From Valencia hispanica (Eukaryota; Chordata; Actinopteri; Cyprinodontiformes; Valenciidae): a stretch of 64,000 nucleotides of DNA. The notes beneath the pieces are model-generated. The model was not told the origin of the DNA, made no database searches, and saw only the letters and a program-made list of their open reading frames with translations. This document shows, one piece after another, positions 35,901 to 44,088 of this stretch (its first letter is position 1; each line of letters opens with the position of its first letter). Location of the stretch: assembly GCA_963556495.2 (NCBI GenBank), contig OY747705.1:37843798-37907797 (forward strand), given 5' to 3'. The translations under genes and the position numbers were made by a program.

Positions 35901-38900
35901 GGTGTAACATGAAAGCTGTTGATCAGAGGAGAGTGGGATGTCTGTTTGGCTGGGAACAGGAGAGGGGGATGCTGAGCTAGTTCCTGAACTGAACCTGTTG
36001 AAGAATATGTTCAGTTCATTGGCTCTGTCCAGACTTCCATCTATCCAATCCTTCCTGTCCTTAAAACCTGTGATCTTTCTCATTCCTGACCAGAAATCTC
36101 GGATATTGTTCCTCTGTAGTTTGTTCTCCAGCTTCTTCCTGTATGCCTCCTTGCTGTCTCTGATCTTGACCTTAAGTTGCTTCTGTATACTCCTAAGTAA
36201 TTCCCTGTCTCCCTCCCTGAAGGCTCTTTTTTTCTTGTTTACCAGTTCCTTCAGGTCACTGGTGATCCAGGGTTTGTTATTCGGGAAGCATCTCACTGTT
36301 CTGGTGGGGATGATGTTGTCCACACAGAAGTTTATATAGTCAGTCACACACTCAGTCATGGCATTGATGTCCTCTCCATGTGCTTGGCAAAGAGTCATCC
36401 AGTCTGTGGTTGCAAAACAACCCTGCAGGGCTTCTTGAGCTTCCTGTGACCATTTTCTCACAGTTCGTTTTGTCACAGGTTGCCTCTGAACAAGGGGTTT
36501 ATATTCTGAACAGAGAAAAACAAGATTGTGATCTGATTGTCCCAGAGGAGGTCTTGGTTTGGACGTGTATGAATCCTTTACATTTGCATAAAACAAATCC
36601 AAGGTCCTGTTTTCTCTTGTAGAGCAGCTGACAAACTGTTGAAATGTTGGAAGTGTAGTAGAGAGCGAGGCATTATTAAAATCACCAGATATTGCCACAA
36701 ATGCATTGGGGTGCTGTGTCTGTAGCTTAGCAACAATGGAACTGATGACATCACATGCATTGTCGGCAACGGCTGAAGGTGGAATGTAAACAACTGCCAA
36801 AATTACACTGGTGAACTCTCTTGGTAAATAATATGGACGAAAACTCACTGCCAAGAGTTCGACATCTGGGCTGCAGAGACGACACTTCACAGTAACATGT
36901 CCTGGATGACACCATCTGTTGTTTACAAGCACTGCTACTCCACCACCTTTCCTTTTTCTGCTCGTCTTCAGATCTCTGTCTGCTCGTACAGTCAGGAAGC
37001 CTGGCAGACAGACGTTGGAGTCGGGGATATGATCCAGCAGCCACGTCTCCGTAAAACACATAACACTGCATTCACGGTACTCTGGCTGAGTCCTTGTAAG
37101 GGCTTGGAGTTCATCCATCTTGTTAGCCTGTGATCTTACGTTGCCCATTATGATCGATGGAAGAGATGGCTTGAACTTCCTCTTTCTCTGTCTCCTTTTC
37201 GCTCCTGCTCTGCATCCACGTCTCCTCCTTATCAACTCATCAGGGATTTGTGGCTTCAGTTGAGGTATTATTTCAGCTTTTGCGATGTTAATCAGCTGCT
37301 CCCGGCTGTAAACCACATTGTTGCCATGGTTACGCATCATAACAAATTGTCAAAAAGGGAAAAATTTACAGCAAAAATCCTTCCAGCTTCACAGCACCAA
37401 AAACTAGAAAGTATACAGGTAAAAAAAATGCAATCTTCTTTAAGAAAAAAGAGGAACCAATGTACAAAAAAAGCAAAACTTAATATGTAACCAACAGAGC
37501 CACTCCAACATGCAGCCACCCAGAGCAGCGCAATTCTAGAATTTTATATATACATCATATACATCATACATTATATATACATCATATACATCACGATGTA
37601 ATACAAGTCATTACTTTTGTCAATATTTAACATTCCCTGGTACTATTTGAAGATATCAGAAGGTTATTTTTGATTTAAAGATTTATTTTTTTACAGTTGA
37701 ACATGTCATGACACATACAACTGTTTTGGAAAAATTAAAGGAGGTTAGAGCTGGGCAATATGGATTAAAAACAAAAATTTGATTTTTGATATAACTCGAT
37801 TTTTTTTATTATTTTTCTCCCTTTCTATTCCTAAAAATGAATTATAAATGACAGACAATATTTTTCAAAACTTGCTTTTTTTTTTATCATCCTATCTTGG
37901 AGTTGACCTGAACTCAAATTCCAAATAAATACATGCTGTAAAACAAGATGGTGGGCTTTGGGCGGGCAGACATCACTTTGAATAGGGTTGGGCAATGTCC
38001 CCCAAATTGGCAGTTGACGATGTTTACAGTAAAAAATCGCGATGGACGATGATATCTTCGCCTCGGGGGGGTTACTTTTTTACTTTTTTTTCTCCCTTTT
38101 TTACTATATCTCTTTACATAGGCGTAAAATTATTTAAATTTTTTTATAAAGTAGGAAAAACCTTAATTTTGTTAACTGTACTTTCATTATTTTACTACAC
38201 TAATACATTATAAGTTGCAACACGTTGTACGTTTCAACTTGTAATACATTTCACGCAGCTGTGTCAATCACTGAAAGAAATAACGAAGCGGCCACTTAAA
38301 TGTGACCCACTGTACTCACCCGGGCTTTTTAATACGTGGCACTCGGTTGCACGTAAGGGGAAAAAAAGAGACTGATGAACCAAGCTGTAAAGCACAACAA
38401 TGTATTTTCGTGGTGGACCAGTCGCTGATGCCTAAAAGTTGAAAAAAGAAATAAAACTTGACGTCCGGATTTTGTCCTCAGGAAGGCGGTCAGGATCCAC
38501 CTACTACTCCAGGTCGTTCTCCTCCCAGGTAGCAGCCTGTGCGGCGATCCTCGCTCGCTTTTCAAAACAGAGGTGAAACGGTACTCAATCATCTGCCTTG
38601 CGCTGCCTGTCTGCCGCTCGCAGTTTTGCTAGAGACGTGTGCGCAAGTCATCGCTGGCGGTGTTCCGGCCAGTGGGTTTTGCTGTCCTGCTTCAGCTCCT
38701 TTCATGTGCAGCCTAACAAGATTTTGCACACCTGTAACAAAGCAGCTGATTGCTGCGCTCCTCCTTCTGACTCATCCAGATAAGTTCAGTTTTTCTCTCG
38801 GAGCTTCACACACCAAATCCACACAAACAAACCATGCAAAAATATACAAATATTTCCCACTGTGCAACACATACGCATTAGTTAGCCTATATTCTCAATG

Positions 38901-41900
38901 TTTACAGAGCAGTCCCTGCAAAGATTTTAGTTAAACTATAGAAGAGACTATAGGATTAGTGTGTGTCTGACAGGGTGGGGGGCGTGGCATCACGATGGTG
39001 GCTCCATCATGATATCGGGCAGCCATCACGATGGACGATGACATCCTCCCGGTGGGATGTGCCCATAACACCTCACCAGGGAGGCGTCCAGGATGGATCC
39101 TGACCAGATGCCCAAGCCACCTCAACTGACTCCTCTCGATGTGGAGTAGCAGTGGCTCTACTCTGAGCCCCTCCTGGGTGACTGAGCTTCTCACCCAGTC
39201 TCTAAGGGAGAGCCCAGACACCCCGCGGAAGAAACTCATTTCAGCTGCTTGTATCCGTGATCTCGTTCTTTCGGTCACCACCCTGAGTTCGTGACCATAG
39301 ATGAGGGTCTTTCAGCTCAGCTCTCTCTTCACCACGACAGACCGGTACAACGCCCGCATAACTGTAGATGCCGTACCAATCTGTCTCCCGCTCCATTTTT
39401 CCCTCATTCGTGAACAAGATCCCCAGATACTTAAACTCCTCCACATGGGGAAGGACACCATCCCCAACCCGGAGAAGGCACCCCACCCTTTTCCGGCTCA
39501 AGACCATGGTCTCGGATTTGGATGTGCTGATTCTCATCCCAGCCGCTTCACACTCGGCTCCAGCAAAAGCCATAGATCACTTTCCGATGAAGCCAACAGG
39601 ACCACGTCATCTGCAAAAAGCAGAGACCCGATCCTGAGGCCACCGAAACGTAGCCCCTCAACACCTTGGCTGCACCTAGAAATCCTATCCATAAAAGTTT
39701 TCAACCGAATCTGTGACAAAAGGCAACCTTGGCAGAGCCCAACTCTCACTGGAAACGAGCCCAACTTACTGCCGGCAATGCAAACCAAACTCTGTCAGCA
39801 GTTGTACAGGGACCTAACAGCCCGTATCAAGGGGCCCGGGACCCCATACTCCCAGAGTATCTCCCACAGGACTCCCCGAGGGACATGCCCGAATGCCTTC
39901 TCCAAGTCCACAAGACACATGTAGAGCGGTTGGGCGAACTCCCACGCACCCTCCAGGACACTGCTGAGGGTGAAGAGCTTGTCCAGTGTCTGAGGTTCGT
40001 CTGTCCGTCGGACCCTCCTCTCCAGAACCCCTGAATAGACCTTACCAGGGAGGCTCAGAAGTGTGATCCCCCTGCAGTTGGAACACACTCCCCCTTTTTA
40101 AATAGGGGGACCACCACCCCGGTCTACCAATCCAAGGGAACTGCCCCCGATGTCCACCCAATACACTTTGAATATTCAATCTTCGGGCGTGGGAGGAGTT
40201 TGGAGAGGCCATGGAAAACGACTTCCGTACGGCTTCGAAGCGATTCTGGTCCACCATCCGGCGTCTCAGGGGGGGGAAGCGGTCTGCCACCAACACTGTT
40301 TACAGTGGGGATGGTGTGCTGCTGACCTCGATGCGGGACGTTTTGGGTCGGTGGATGGAATACTTCAAAGACCTCCTCGATCCCACCAGCACGCCTTCCA
40401 ATCTGGAAGCAGGGTTTGGGGACTTGGGGTCGGTCTCTCCAATTGCTGGTGCTGAGGTCACCGAGGTCGTTAAAAAGCTCCTCGGTGGCAGGGCTCCGGG
40501 GGTGGATGAGATTCGACCGGAGTTCCTCAAGGCTCTGGATGTTGTGGGGCTGTGTTGGTTAACGCGGCTCTGCAATATTGCGTGGACATCGGGGGCAGTT
40601 CCCTTGGATTGGCAGACCGGGGTGGTGGTCCCCCTGTTTAAAAAGGGGGACCACAGGGTGTGTTCCAACTACAGGGGGATCACACTTCTGAGCCTCCCTG
40701 GTAAGGTCTATTCAGGGGTTCTGGAGAGGAGGGTCCGACGGATAGTCGAACCTCGGATCCAGGAGGAACAATGCGGTTTTCGTCCTGGCCGTGGAACACT
40801 GGACCAGCTCTACACCCTCAGCAGGGTCCTGGAGGGTGCGTGGGAGTTCGCCCAACCGGTCTACATGTGTTTTGTGGACTTGGAGAGGGCGTTCGACCGT
40901 GTCCCTCGGGGGGCCCTGTGGGGGGTGCTCCGGGAGTATGGGGTACCGGGCCCCTTGATACGGGCTGTTAGGTCCCTGTACGACCGGTGCCAGAGTTTGG
41001 TTCGCATTGCCGGCAGTAAGTCGGGCTTGTTTCCAGTGAGAGTTGGACTCCGCCAAGGTTGCCCTTTGTCACCGATCCTGTTCCTAACTTTTATGGACAG
41101 GATCTCTAGGCGCAGCCAAGGCGTTGAGGGGATCCGTTTTGGTGGCCTCAGGATCGGGTATCTGCTTTTTGCAGATGACGTGGTCCTGTTGGCTTCATCG
41201 GAACGTGATCTACAGCTTTCGCTGGAGCGGTTCGCAGCCGAGTGTGAAGCGGCTGGGATGAGAATCAGCACCTCCAAATCCGAGGCCATGGTCTTGAGCC
41301 GGAAAAGGGTGGGGTGCCTTCTCCGGGTCGGAGATGGGGTCCTTTCCCAAGTGGAGGAGTTTAAATATCTGGGGGTCTTGTTCACGAATGAGGGAAAAAT
41401 GGAGCGGGAGATCGATAGACGGATTGGTGGGGCATCTGCAGTTATGCGGGCGCTTTACTGGTCTGTCGTAGTGAAGAGAGAGCTGAGCCGAAAGGCGAAG
41501 CTCTCGATTTACCGGTTTACGATTTACTCGATTTACCGGTCGATCTACGTTCCTACCCTCATCTATGGTCACGAACTCTGGTGATGACCGAAAGAACGAG
41601 ATCACGGATACAAGCGACTGAAATGAGTTTAGATGGTGCTCTCATACCTTACCCTTTTTTCTCCAAATGCTAAAGATTGTCATCATTGTGAAACACTTCA
41701 GGTTTTCTGTAATGTTGCTTCCTGGTATAAAAAGGAATAAAAAATGTACTTTTTCTGGCATTCAGAATAACTTGCATCCAAGATGCATCCTAACTTTCTT
41801 AAAACAGGAACCATTTAATTCTGATTTAATGTCGGTGAGGGGGAGAAAAAAAGCTGCCTTTTTATCCACTGTATGTTAATACCTGCTTTCAGCTGTATGT

Positions 41901-42356
41901 ATTAAGTTCCAACAAGACAATAAATAAATAAAATGAAACCCTTATTTATATATTTACAATTAAACAAAGAGGACTGAGTATTCAAAATGAAAATTAGGAT
42001 GAGTTTGAACTGGAAATGAGCAGAATTTCTTCAGTTTAGTGAGGAGTGCAACTCCATCCAGAATGAAAACAGTAACACGCAGTGGGTCTAAATGTATGTA
42101 GTTAAATGGCTGGTTTATGATGAAGCTGTCTGTACCTTTCTCAGTCACAGGCGAGTCTCCGCCCAGCCTCTCTAAAGAGCTGACCAACTCTCTGGCGGGT
42201 GTTGGCGACGTCAGCTTCGATGCCGACTCCCAGTTCCCCCTGGACGAGCTGAAGATAGATCCACTCACACTGGACGGACTGCACATGCTCAATGACCCCG
42301 ACATGGTGCTCGCTGACTCTGCCACAGAGGACACGTTCAGGATGGACAGGCTGTAG
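14914..42356 (+). CDS. crtc1: CREB-regulated transcription coactivator 1, complete (14 coding exons)
   Basis: Exons: 14914-15039, 20335-20451, 20928-21053, 22443-22504, 22708-22802, 23297-23382, 23472-23515, 27628-27851, 30297-30448, 30555-30785, 32194-32280, 33335-33421, 33496-33670 and 42145-42356. They total 1,824 nt, 607 residues plus TAG, with phase kept at every junction (human CRTC1 is about 634 aa). The protein carries calcium and cAMP signals to CREB in the nucleus. Visible parts are the N-terminal CREB-binding helix ([20 protein letters not shown]), [10 protein letters not shown], the SIK/14-3-3 site [11 protein letters not shown] (Ser about 147), the regulated [10 protein letters not shown] (Ser about 242), the Gln/Ser/Pro-rich middle, and the C-terminal transactivation domain ([20 protein letters not shown], ending EDTFRMDRL). 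The start has an AAGATGG context and matches the family N terminus. CRTC2 and CRTC3 differ clearly at the N terminus. Intron 3 is unusual (AT-AC). Confidence 0.97.
15040..16321. other. crtc1 intron 1, 5' part
   Basis: Begins GTAAGA. The first few hundred bases stay CpG-rich, so regulatory sequence is plausible. No gene, RNA or clear transposon is visible before 16322. Confidence 0.5.
16322..18393. mobile_element. three-level nested inverted-repeat elements in crtc1 intron 1
   Basis: Outer element 16322-18393: GGGTCTCATTTATAAA at the left and its reverse complement (ATAAATGAGACCC) at the right. Middle element 16891-18030: GGCTGGGTGATAT at the left and ATATCACCCA at the right. Inner element 17184-17794: GGCCACGTCCACATG at the left and CGTGTGGACGGGCCC at the right. 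No intact transposase frame is present in any of them. Superfamily is not assigned. Confidence 0.7.
18394..20334. other. crtc1 intron 1, 3' part
   Basis: AT-rich intronic DNA with a short TA run and T-run near 19770-19795. It ends in the acceptor TTTGCACAG before exon 2. I see no coding sequence or recognisable repeat otherwise. Confidence 0.5.
21054..22442 (+). other. crtc1: crtc1 intron 3, probable U12-type AT-AC intron
   Basis: Exon 3 ends in CAA (Gln) and the intron begins ATATCCTTTT, the classic 5' site of U12-dependent AT-AC introns. No GT donor keeps the frame here. The intron end reads ACCTTGACTAGATTTAC. ACCTTGAC fits the U12 branch-site consensus, its branch A (22432) is 10 bases before the terminal AC (22442), and there is no polypyrimidine tract between. 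Joining CAA to ATC gives [17 protein letters not shown], which aligns without gap to human CRTC1 (GRQADSCPY). Using the nearby AG would insert Ile-Tyr and still leave no GT donor. Confidence 0.85.
21725..22130 (+). mobile_element. Tc1-like transposase C-terminal relic in crtc1 intron 3
   Basis: The text from CTTCCTTCTACTGACGAGC to AAGTATTGAGTGTATA matches the last third of a remembered vertebrate Tc1-like element on the plus strand, including CAGCAGTACTTGGC (second catalytic Asp region) and GCATTGATGCAGTAATTCAT. Frameshifts are abundant. The same family supplies the copy at 54115-54620. Confidence 0.75.
23690..24425. mobile_element. inverted-repeat transposon (MITE-like) in crtc1 intron 7
   Basis: The left end GGTCTTTGCACACCGGGT (23709) is the exact reverse complement of ACCCGGTGTGCAAAGACC near 24398-24415. 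Flanks are AAGTACA and TTAACTT. The inside has no intact frame, though fragments suggest a decayed PIF/Harbinger-type element. Length is about 0.7 kb. Confidence 0.75.
24690..24890. mobile_element. left end of an old Tc1-like relic
   Basis: TTGCAAAAGTATTTGAATCA and the following GGTTACAAGC...ACAAACACAAAGTAGC match one end of the AAAGTATT family also seen at 7975 and 13883. The presumed other end lies at about 26990-27070, beyond the younger Tc1 element. Confidence 0.5.
25257..26753 (-). mobile_element. apparently intact Tc1-like transposon, 1,497 bp
   Basis: The element is bounded by perfect 24-bp terminal inverted repeats (AACTCAGCAAAAAAAGAAAC plus CGTCC overlap at 25257 and its exact complement ending at 26753) and flanked by TA on both sides (25255-25256 and 26754-26755), the Tc1/mariner target duplication. 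The transposase at 25456-26496 on the minus strand is one open frame of 346 codons. It sits in crtc1 intron 7, opposite to the gene. Confidence 0.93.
25456..26496 (-). CDS. Tc1-like transposase, full-length open frame (346 aa)
   Basis: A DNA-cutting and joining enzyme that moves the surrounding element. N-terminal helix-turn-helix region: [20 protein letters not shown] and [17 protein letters not shown], the paired-like DNA-binding domain. The catalytic triad is complete: Asp in LFTDGSRF, Asp in LQQDNATSH and Glu in [12 protein letters not shown], with exactly 34 residues between the second Asp and the Glu (DD34E). The family C terminus [17 protein letters not shown] is present. The length equals the usual 340-350 aa and I see no stop or frameshift. 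The usual TDES is TDGS here, a non-catalytic difference that could still affect activity. Whether it is transcribed cannot be judged. Confidence 0.92.
   Translation of the reverse strand: MKDTQRKMPRVPAHLSKRALGMLQGGMRTADVARAINCHVRTVRRLRKRYRETGRTADHPCCGRPSVTTPAQDRHIRISHLCDRYRMATNTARVTPGTHNPSINAQTVCNRLREDGLRACRPVVRQVLTRHHQQQRRLWAQTHLRWTRQEWQNMLFTDGSRFCLTRGDGRIRVYRRRNERYTEACTLERDRFGGGGSVMVWGGISHHHRTELVVIAGNLNALRYREDILLSHVVPFMHAHPDMILQQDNATSHTAPSVREFLHDSNVSVLPWPAKSPDLNPIEHVWDLLDRRVRARAIPPRNVQELASALVEEWGNISQQELTNLVQSMRRRCTAVLQAAGGHTRY
26825..27075. mobile_element. Tc1-like right end interrupted by a Rex3 fragment
   Basis: TTGGTGTTGGTCTAATAAAA (26831) and the later ATCCCAATAAAATATGTTAG with TTCAATGGGTATGATAT are the reverse-oriented end of the AAAGTATT Tc1-like family. 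Between them, about 26864-26965, GTGAAGAGAGAGCTGACCC and TCTCCCTTAGAAATAGGGTG match Rex3 coding text (compare GTGAAGAGAGAGCTGAGCC at 41472). Confidence 0.55.
27852..28900. other. crtc1 intron 8, 5' part
   Basis: About 1 kb of AT-rich intron after the GTAGGA donor. I recognise no repeat, RNA or coding signal. Confidence 0.45.
28905..30020 (-). mobile_element. LINE reverse-transcriptase relic, antisense, with inserted MITE
   Basis: 28905-29245 (CTTCAGGGGTCGCTGCAGCG onward) and 29776-30015 (ACTCCCTGTGACTTCACCAT, CTGCAAACAT) match two parts of a remembered abundant teleost LINE lying in reverse. The family is not settled. Between them, 29249-29775 is a GC-rich inverted-repeat element starting TTTACACTAGGGTCGGCTC and ending GACCCGGGTGAAAAAGG. 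Sits in crtc1 intron 8. Confidence 0.6.
30527..30548 (+). repeat. crtc1: (GT)11 microsatellite abutting the crtc1 exon 10 acceptor
   Basis: Eleven GT units are followed by GCGCAG and then exon 10 at 30555. The tract occupies the position of the normal polypyrimidine tract. UG repeats in RNA are known TDP-43 and CELF binding sites, as at CFTR exon 9. Confidence 0.95.
30786..32193. other. crtc1 intron 10
   Basis: A 1.4-kb GT-AG intron. 31280-31960 has the flavour of a decayed antisense transposon, but I could not identify a family. No gene seen. Confidence 0.4.
32281..33334. other. crtc1 intron 11
   Basis: A 1.05-kb GT-AG intron with no recognised content. The following intron 12 (33422-33495) is only 74 bases. 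Confidence 0.6.
33925..34312 (-). mobile_element. Tc1-like transposase relic, antisense, in crtc1 intron 13
   Basis: Plus-strand text CTTCTCACAATGGTTCGCTG, TTTGGCCCATTCCTCCTGAG and GGAAGACCCATTTGTGTCC is the reverse of a Tc1-like transposase N-terminal and central region. A 132-codon minus-strand frame survives (34317-33919) but covers only part of the protein. Same family as 51470-51985. Confidence 0.8.
34443..35827 (-). pseudogene. Rex1 LINE reverse transcriptase, frameshifted
   Basis: Copies the element RNA into DNA at the nick. Two minus-strand frames, 35827-34925 and 35006-34443, together hold [61 protein letters not shown], the active-site region [10 protein letters not shown] and the C-terminal region SAVICWGSS. 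The second catalytic Asp is Glu. A frameshift falls near 34960. Confidence 0.88.
35649..37340 (-). CDS. Rex1 LINE endonuclease/RT N-terminal frame (563 codons)
   Basis: Encodes the apurinic-type endonuclease that nicks the insertion site. Motifs: [18 protein letters not shown] (N-terminal block), [13 protein letters not shown] (catalytic Asp/Asn block) and QSDHNLVF (catalytic Asp/His block). A linker follows, with [20 protein letters not shown] and [13 protein letters not shown]. Residues after about SSNSTSLTS are out of frame with the reverse transcriptase that should continue ([20 protein letters not shown] in the frame 35827-34925), so a frameshift lies near 35840. The domain itself looks undamaged. 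Confidence 0.85.
   Translation of the reverse strand: MMRNHGNNVVYSREQLINIAKAEIIPQLKPQIPDELIRRRRGCRAGAKRRQRKRKFKPSLPSIIMGNVRSQANKMDELQALTRTQPEYRECSVMCFTETWLLDHIPDSNVCLPGFLTVRADRDLKTSRKRKGGGVAVLVNNRWCHPGHVTVKCRLCSPDVELLAVSFRPYYLPREFTSVILAVVYIPPSAVADNACDVISSIVAKLQTQHPNAFVAISGDFNNASLSTTLPTFQQFVSCSTRENRTLDLFYANVKDSYTSKPRPPLGQSDHNLVFLCSEYKPLVQRQPVTKRTVRKWSQEAQEALQGCFATTDWMTLCQAHGEDINAMTECVTDYINFCVDNIIPTRTVRCFPNNKPWITSDLKELVNKKKRAFREGDRELLRSIQKQLKVKIRDSKEAYRKKLENKLQRNNIRDFWSGMRKITGFKDRKDWIDGSLDRANELNIFFNRFSSGTSSASPSPVPSQTDIPLSSDQQLSCYTSDVLSFTSAMDSSNSTSLTSTKSGNAATPLCFPLPLVCLQKSGEEAAGETEPEQGCRSRWCQPQSPEGMCRAALWDSAAHLQP
37541..39045. mobile_element. TA-rich tandem block and degraded GGCTGGGCAAT-type elements
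   Basis: 37550-37595 is an imperfect ATACATCAT tandem repeat. 37747 (GAGCTGGGCAATATGG) and 37985 (GGTTGGGCAATGTCCCCC) start members of a fish inverted-repeat family. The second may run to about 39045, where CATCACGATGGACGATGAC appears beside the Rex3 copy. No coding sequence is visible. Confidence 0.5.
39045..40165 (-). mobile_element. Rex3 LINE fragment, minus orientation
   Basis: Minus-strand frames carry Rex3 reverse transcriptase out to its C-terminal domain: [71 protein letters not shown] and [11 protein letters not shown]. It is missing the segment equivalent to [12 protein letters not shown] and has several frameshifts. It runs about 190 bp further toward the 3' end than the plus-strand partner. 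Confidence 0.88.
40190..41630 (+). mobile_element. Rex3 LINE fragment, plus orientation
   Basis: Head-to-head with the copy at 39045-40165. Contains TTGGCAGACCGGGGTGGTGG near 40610, the site of the standard Rex3 primer as I recall it. It lacks the endonuclease (5' truncated) and is also cut off at the 3' side after TACAAGCGACTGAAATGAG. Lies in crtc1 intron 13. Confidence 0.9.
40211..41584 (+). CDS. Rex3 reverse transcriptase, open 457-codon frame
   Basis: One open frame covers most of the RT domain: [84 protein letters not shown], active site [10 protein letters not shown] (both Asp intact) and [20 protein letters not shown] local duplication is visible near the end ([17 protein letters not shown]), and a stop follows GHELW where the family continues. 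Without the endonuclease and C-terminal domain it is unlikely to be mobile. The first Met is a family-internal position, not a true start. Confidence 0.85.
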   Translation: MENDFRTASKRFWSTIRRLRGGKRSATNTVYSGDGVLLTSMRDVLGRWMEYFKDLLDPTSTPSNLEAGFGDLGSVSPIAGAEVTEVVKKLLGGRAPGVDEIRPEFLKALDVVGLCWLTRLCNIAWTSGAVPLDWQTGVVVPLFKKGDHRVCSNYRGITLLSLPGKVYSGVLERRVRRIVEPRIQEEQCGFRPGRGTLDQLYTLSRVLEGAWEFAQPVYMCFVDLERAFDRVPRGALWGVLREYGVPGPLIRAVRSLYDRCQSLVRIAGSKSGLFPVRVGLRQGCPLSPILFLTFMDRISRRSQGVEGIRFGGLRIGYLLFADDVVLLASSERDLQLSLERFAAECEAAGMRISTSKSEAMVLSRKRVGCLLRVGDGVLSQVEEFKYLGVLFTNEGKMEREIDRRIGGASAVMRALYWSVVVKRELSRKAKLSIYRFTIYSIYRSIYVPTLIYGHELW

Positions 42357-43297
42357 CAGGACTGTTGTATCAGAGCAAAGTAGGGAGAAAACAAAAACAC
42401 TAACATGTGAGTGAAGAGAAACAAAGGGCAGGATGAACCCTCTCCCTCGTTGCATGGCCGTCTAGCTGTATGACTCTTTGAAAGATGCGCCACCAAAAAA
42501 TAAATAAAAAAAATAAACAACAACGAGGAAAAAGTCGTCAATTGGCTTGCAACAGGAATGGCCTCGCTGTTTTGATGAAGATTGGTCGCTCTGCGCTTTC
42601 GCCAGCCTACTCTTGTTTACAGTGCTCCATTACATGCCACATATATATTTAAAAAAGCACATTACAGCCGTTTTCTTTTCATATCCGCATATGTTTTAAT
42701 TATTTTTGCTTGCAGCAGGAAGCTGCTAATTTACTGGGTAAAATAATTGTTTTGGCTATGTCTAACAAAGGAGAAAAAGAAACAACATAGCTGGTTTACT
42801 CACTACCCCTAAATGAAACAAGTTCTCCTACACTCAAAGCTTTATTTTTGACAACCAAATGTTATTTTCATCTTGTATTATATGTTTTTATGCTTCATGT
42901 ATTTATGTTTTATTTATTTATTTATTTGGTCAAAGGTTTGATATTTTGTTATTTAAATTTGATGCCAAAATGTCAGTAGGCTGAGTGTAAAATTCCACTA
43001 ATGTGATTAATTACAAACACATTTATGTTTTTTATTCATTTTTTTAAGCTTCGACTTGGTAAACGAACGAGCGCAAAACCTCCCCATAGTTGCTGTTTTG
43101 GTGATAGGTGTGCCATTATCTAATATTGATGTGTTGCAGTCAAACAAGCAAATCCAAGAATCAGTTCTTAGCACCACTTCAGGTTGACTTCACTAGGATC
43201 ACCGCTCTGACAGTCATCAGGAAATTCCACTTAACCAAAACACAAGAAAAGTGCATCGAAATTCATTCTCAGCAGGTAAAAAGCTAATAGATACCCT
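42357..43297 (+). other. crtc1 3' UTR (proximal part)
   Basis: Follows the crtc1 TAG. Overlapping AATAAA words at 42499-42508 could end a short UTR. The true transcript end may be farther downstream and is not clear from sequence. No other coding signal. Confidence 0.45.
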
Positions 43298-44088
43298 ATA
43301 TTGCCAAAAGTATTCACTTACCCATCTAATTAATTAATCTTAGGTGTTCCAATCCCCCCCACAGCCATGGGTGAATAAAATCCAGGACCTAGGCATCCAG
43401 ACCGCTTCTACAGACATTTTGGAAAGAATGGGTCTTTTTGAGGAACTAAGGGAATTCCAGAGTGGTACTGTTATAGGATATCACTGGAACAATATGTCCA
43501 GTTGTGACGTTTCCTTTACAATAGATCAACTTTCAGTGGCGTAATACAAAGGGTCGAAAGCAGTGTTGTCAAGCATGCCACGACTGGACTCTACAGCGTT
43601 GACAAACATCTGTTGGATAATACAGTGGAATAGTCTGACTCTGGTAGTTGCCAGGAGAAAGACACTTGCTTGCCTGGATTGTGTTCGGTGTAACGTTTGG
43701 TGAATGGCTAGTCCCCTTAGCTCGAGTGAAAGGAGCTTGTAATGCTTGAGCATTCCAAGTTATTTTAGACAAGTTCATGTTCAGTTTAGAGGGAGAAGTT
43801 GTGAGACTGTGCACAAAGCAAGGTCCCTTAAAGATGTGGGTTAGAAAGTTTGGTGTGGCAGAACATAACTTATCGTCCAACAACAGTGTCTGGCCTCACA
43901 AATAGGCTTCTGAAAGATTCATATAAACACAATCGTAAGTGTTAGGGAAATCCTTCCCAGAAGAGTTGAAGCCGTCGTAGCTGCAAAGGGTGTGCCGACA
44001 TATTAAACCCTGTGAATTAACAACGGGATGTCACTCAAGGTTAAATGTGTATTGAGGGGCAGACAAAGGAATACGAATGGCAATATAG
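43298..44088 (+). mobile_element. Tc1-like relic with both ends, sense
   Basis: Starts TATATTGCCAAAAGTATTCA and ends GAATGGCAATATAG, the matching terminal repeats of a common fish Tc1-like family. In between are recognisable but frameshifted pieces (GAATGGGTCTTTTTGAGGA, GTGCACAAAGCAAGGTCCC, GAAGAGTTGAAGCCGTCGTA). About half of the 1.6-kb family length has been lost, including the HTH and first Asp region. Lies 0.9 kb after the crtc1 stop. Confidence 0.85.

Larger units (their letters stand above)
34370..37540 (-). mobile_element. Rex1 (Babar-type) LINE, nearly full length, inactive
   Basis: A non-LTR retrotransposon inverted relative to crtc1. Minus-strand order: APE endonuclease frame (37340-35649), reverse transcriptase (35827-34925), RT C-terminal part (35006-34443), then the 3' end with CCCTCTGGGATCAATAAAGT and a (TTGAA)n-type tail at 34372-34390. 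[10 protein letters not shown] matches the site of the standard Rex1 PCR primer as I recall it. Two frameshifts (near 35840 and 34960) and FSDES in place of the catalytic FSDDS make it inactive. The exact 5' end, about 37510-37540, is uncertain. Confidence 0.88.
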
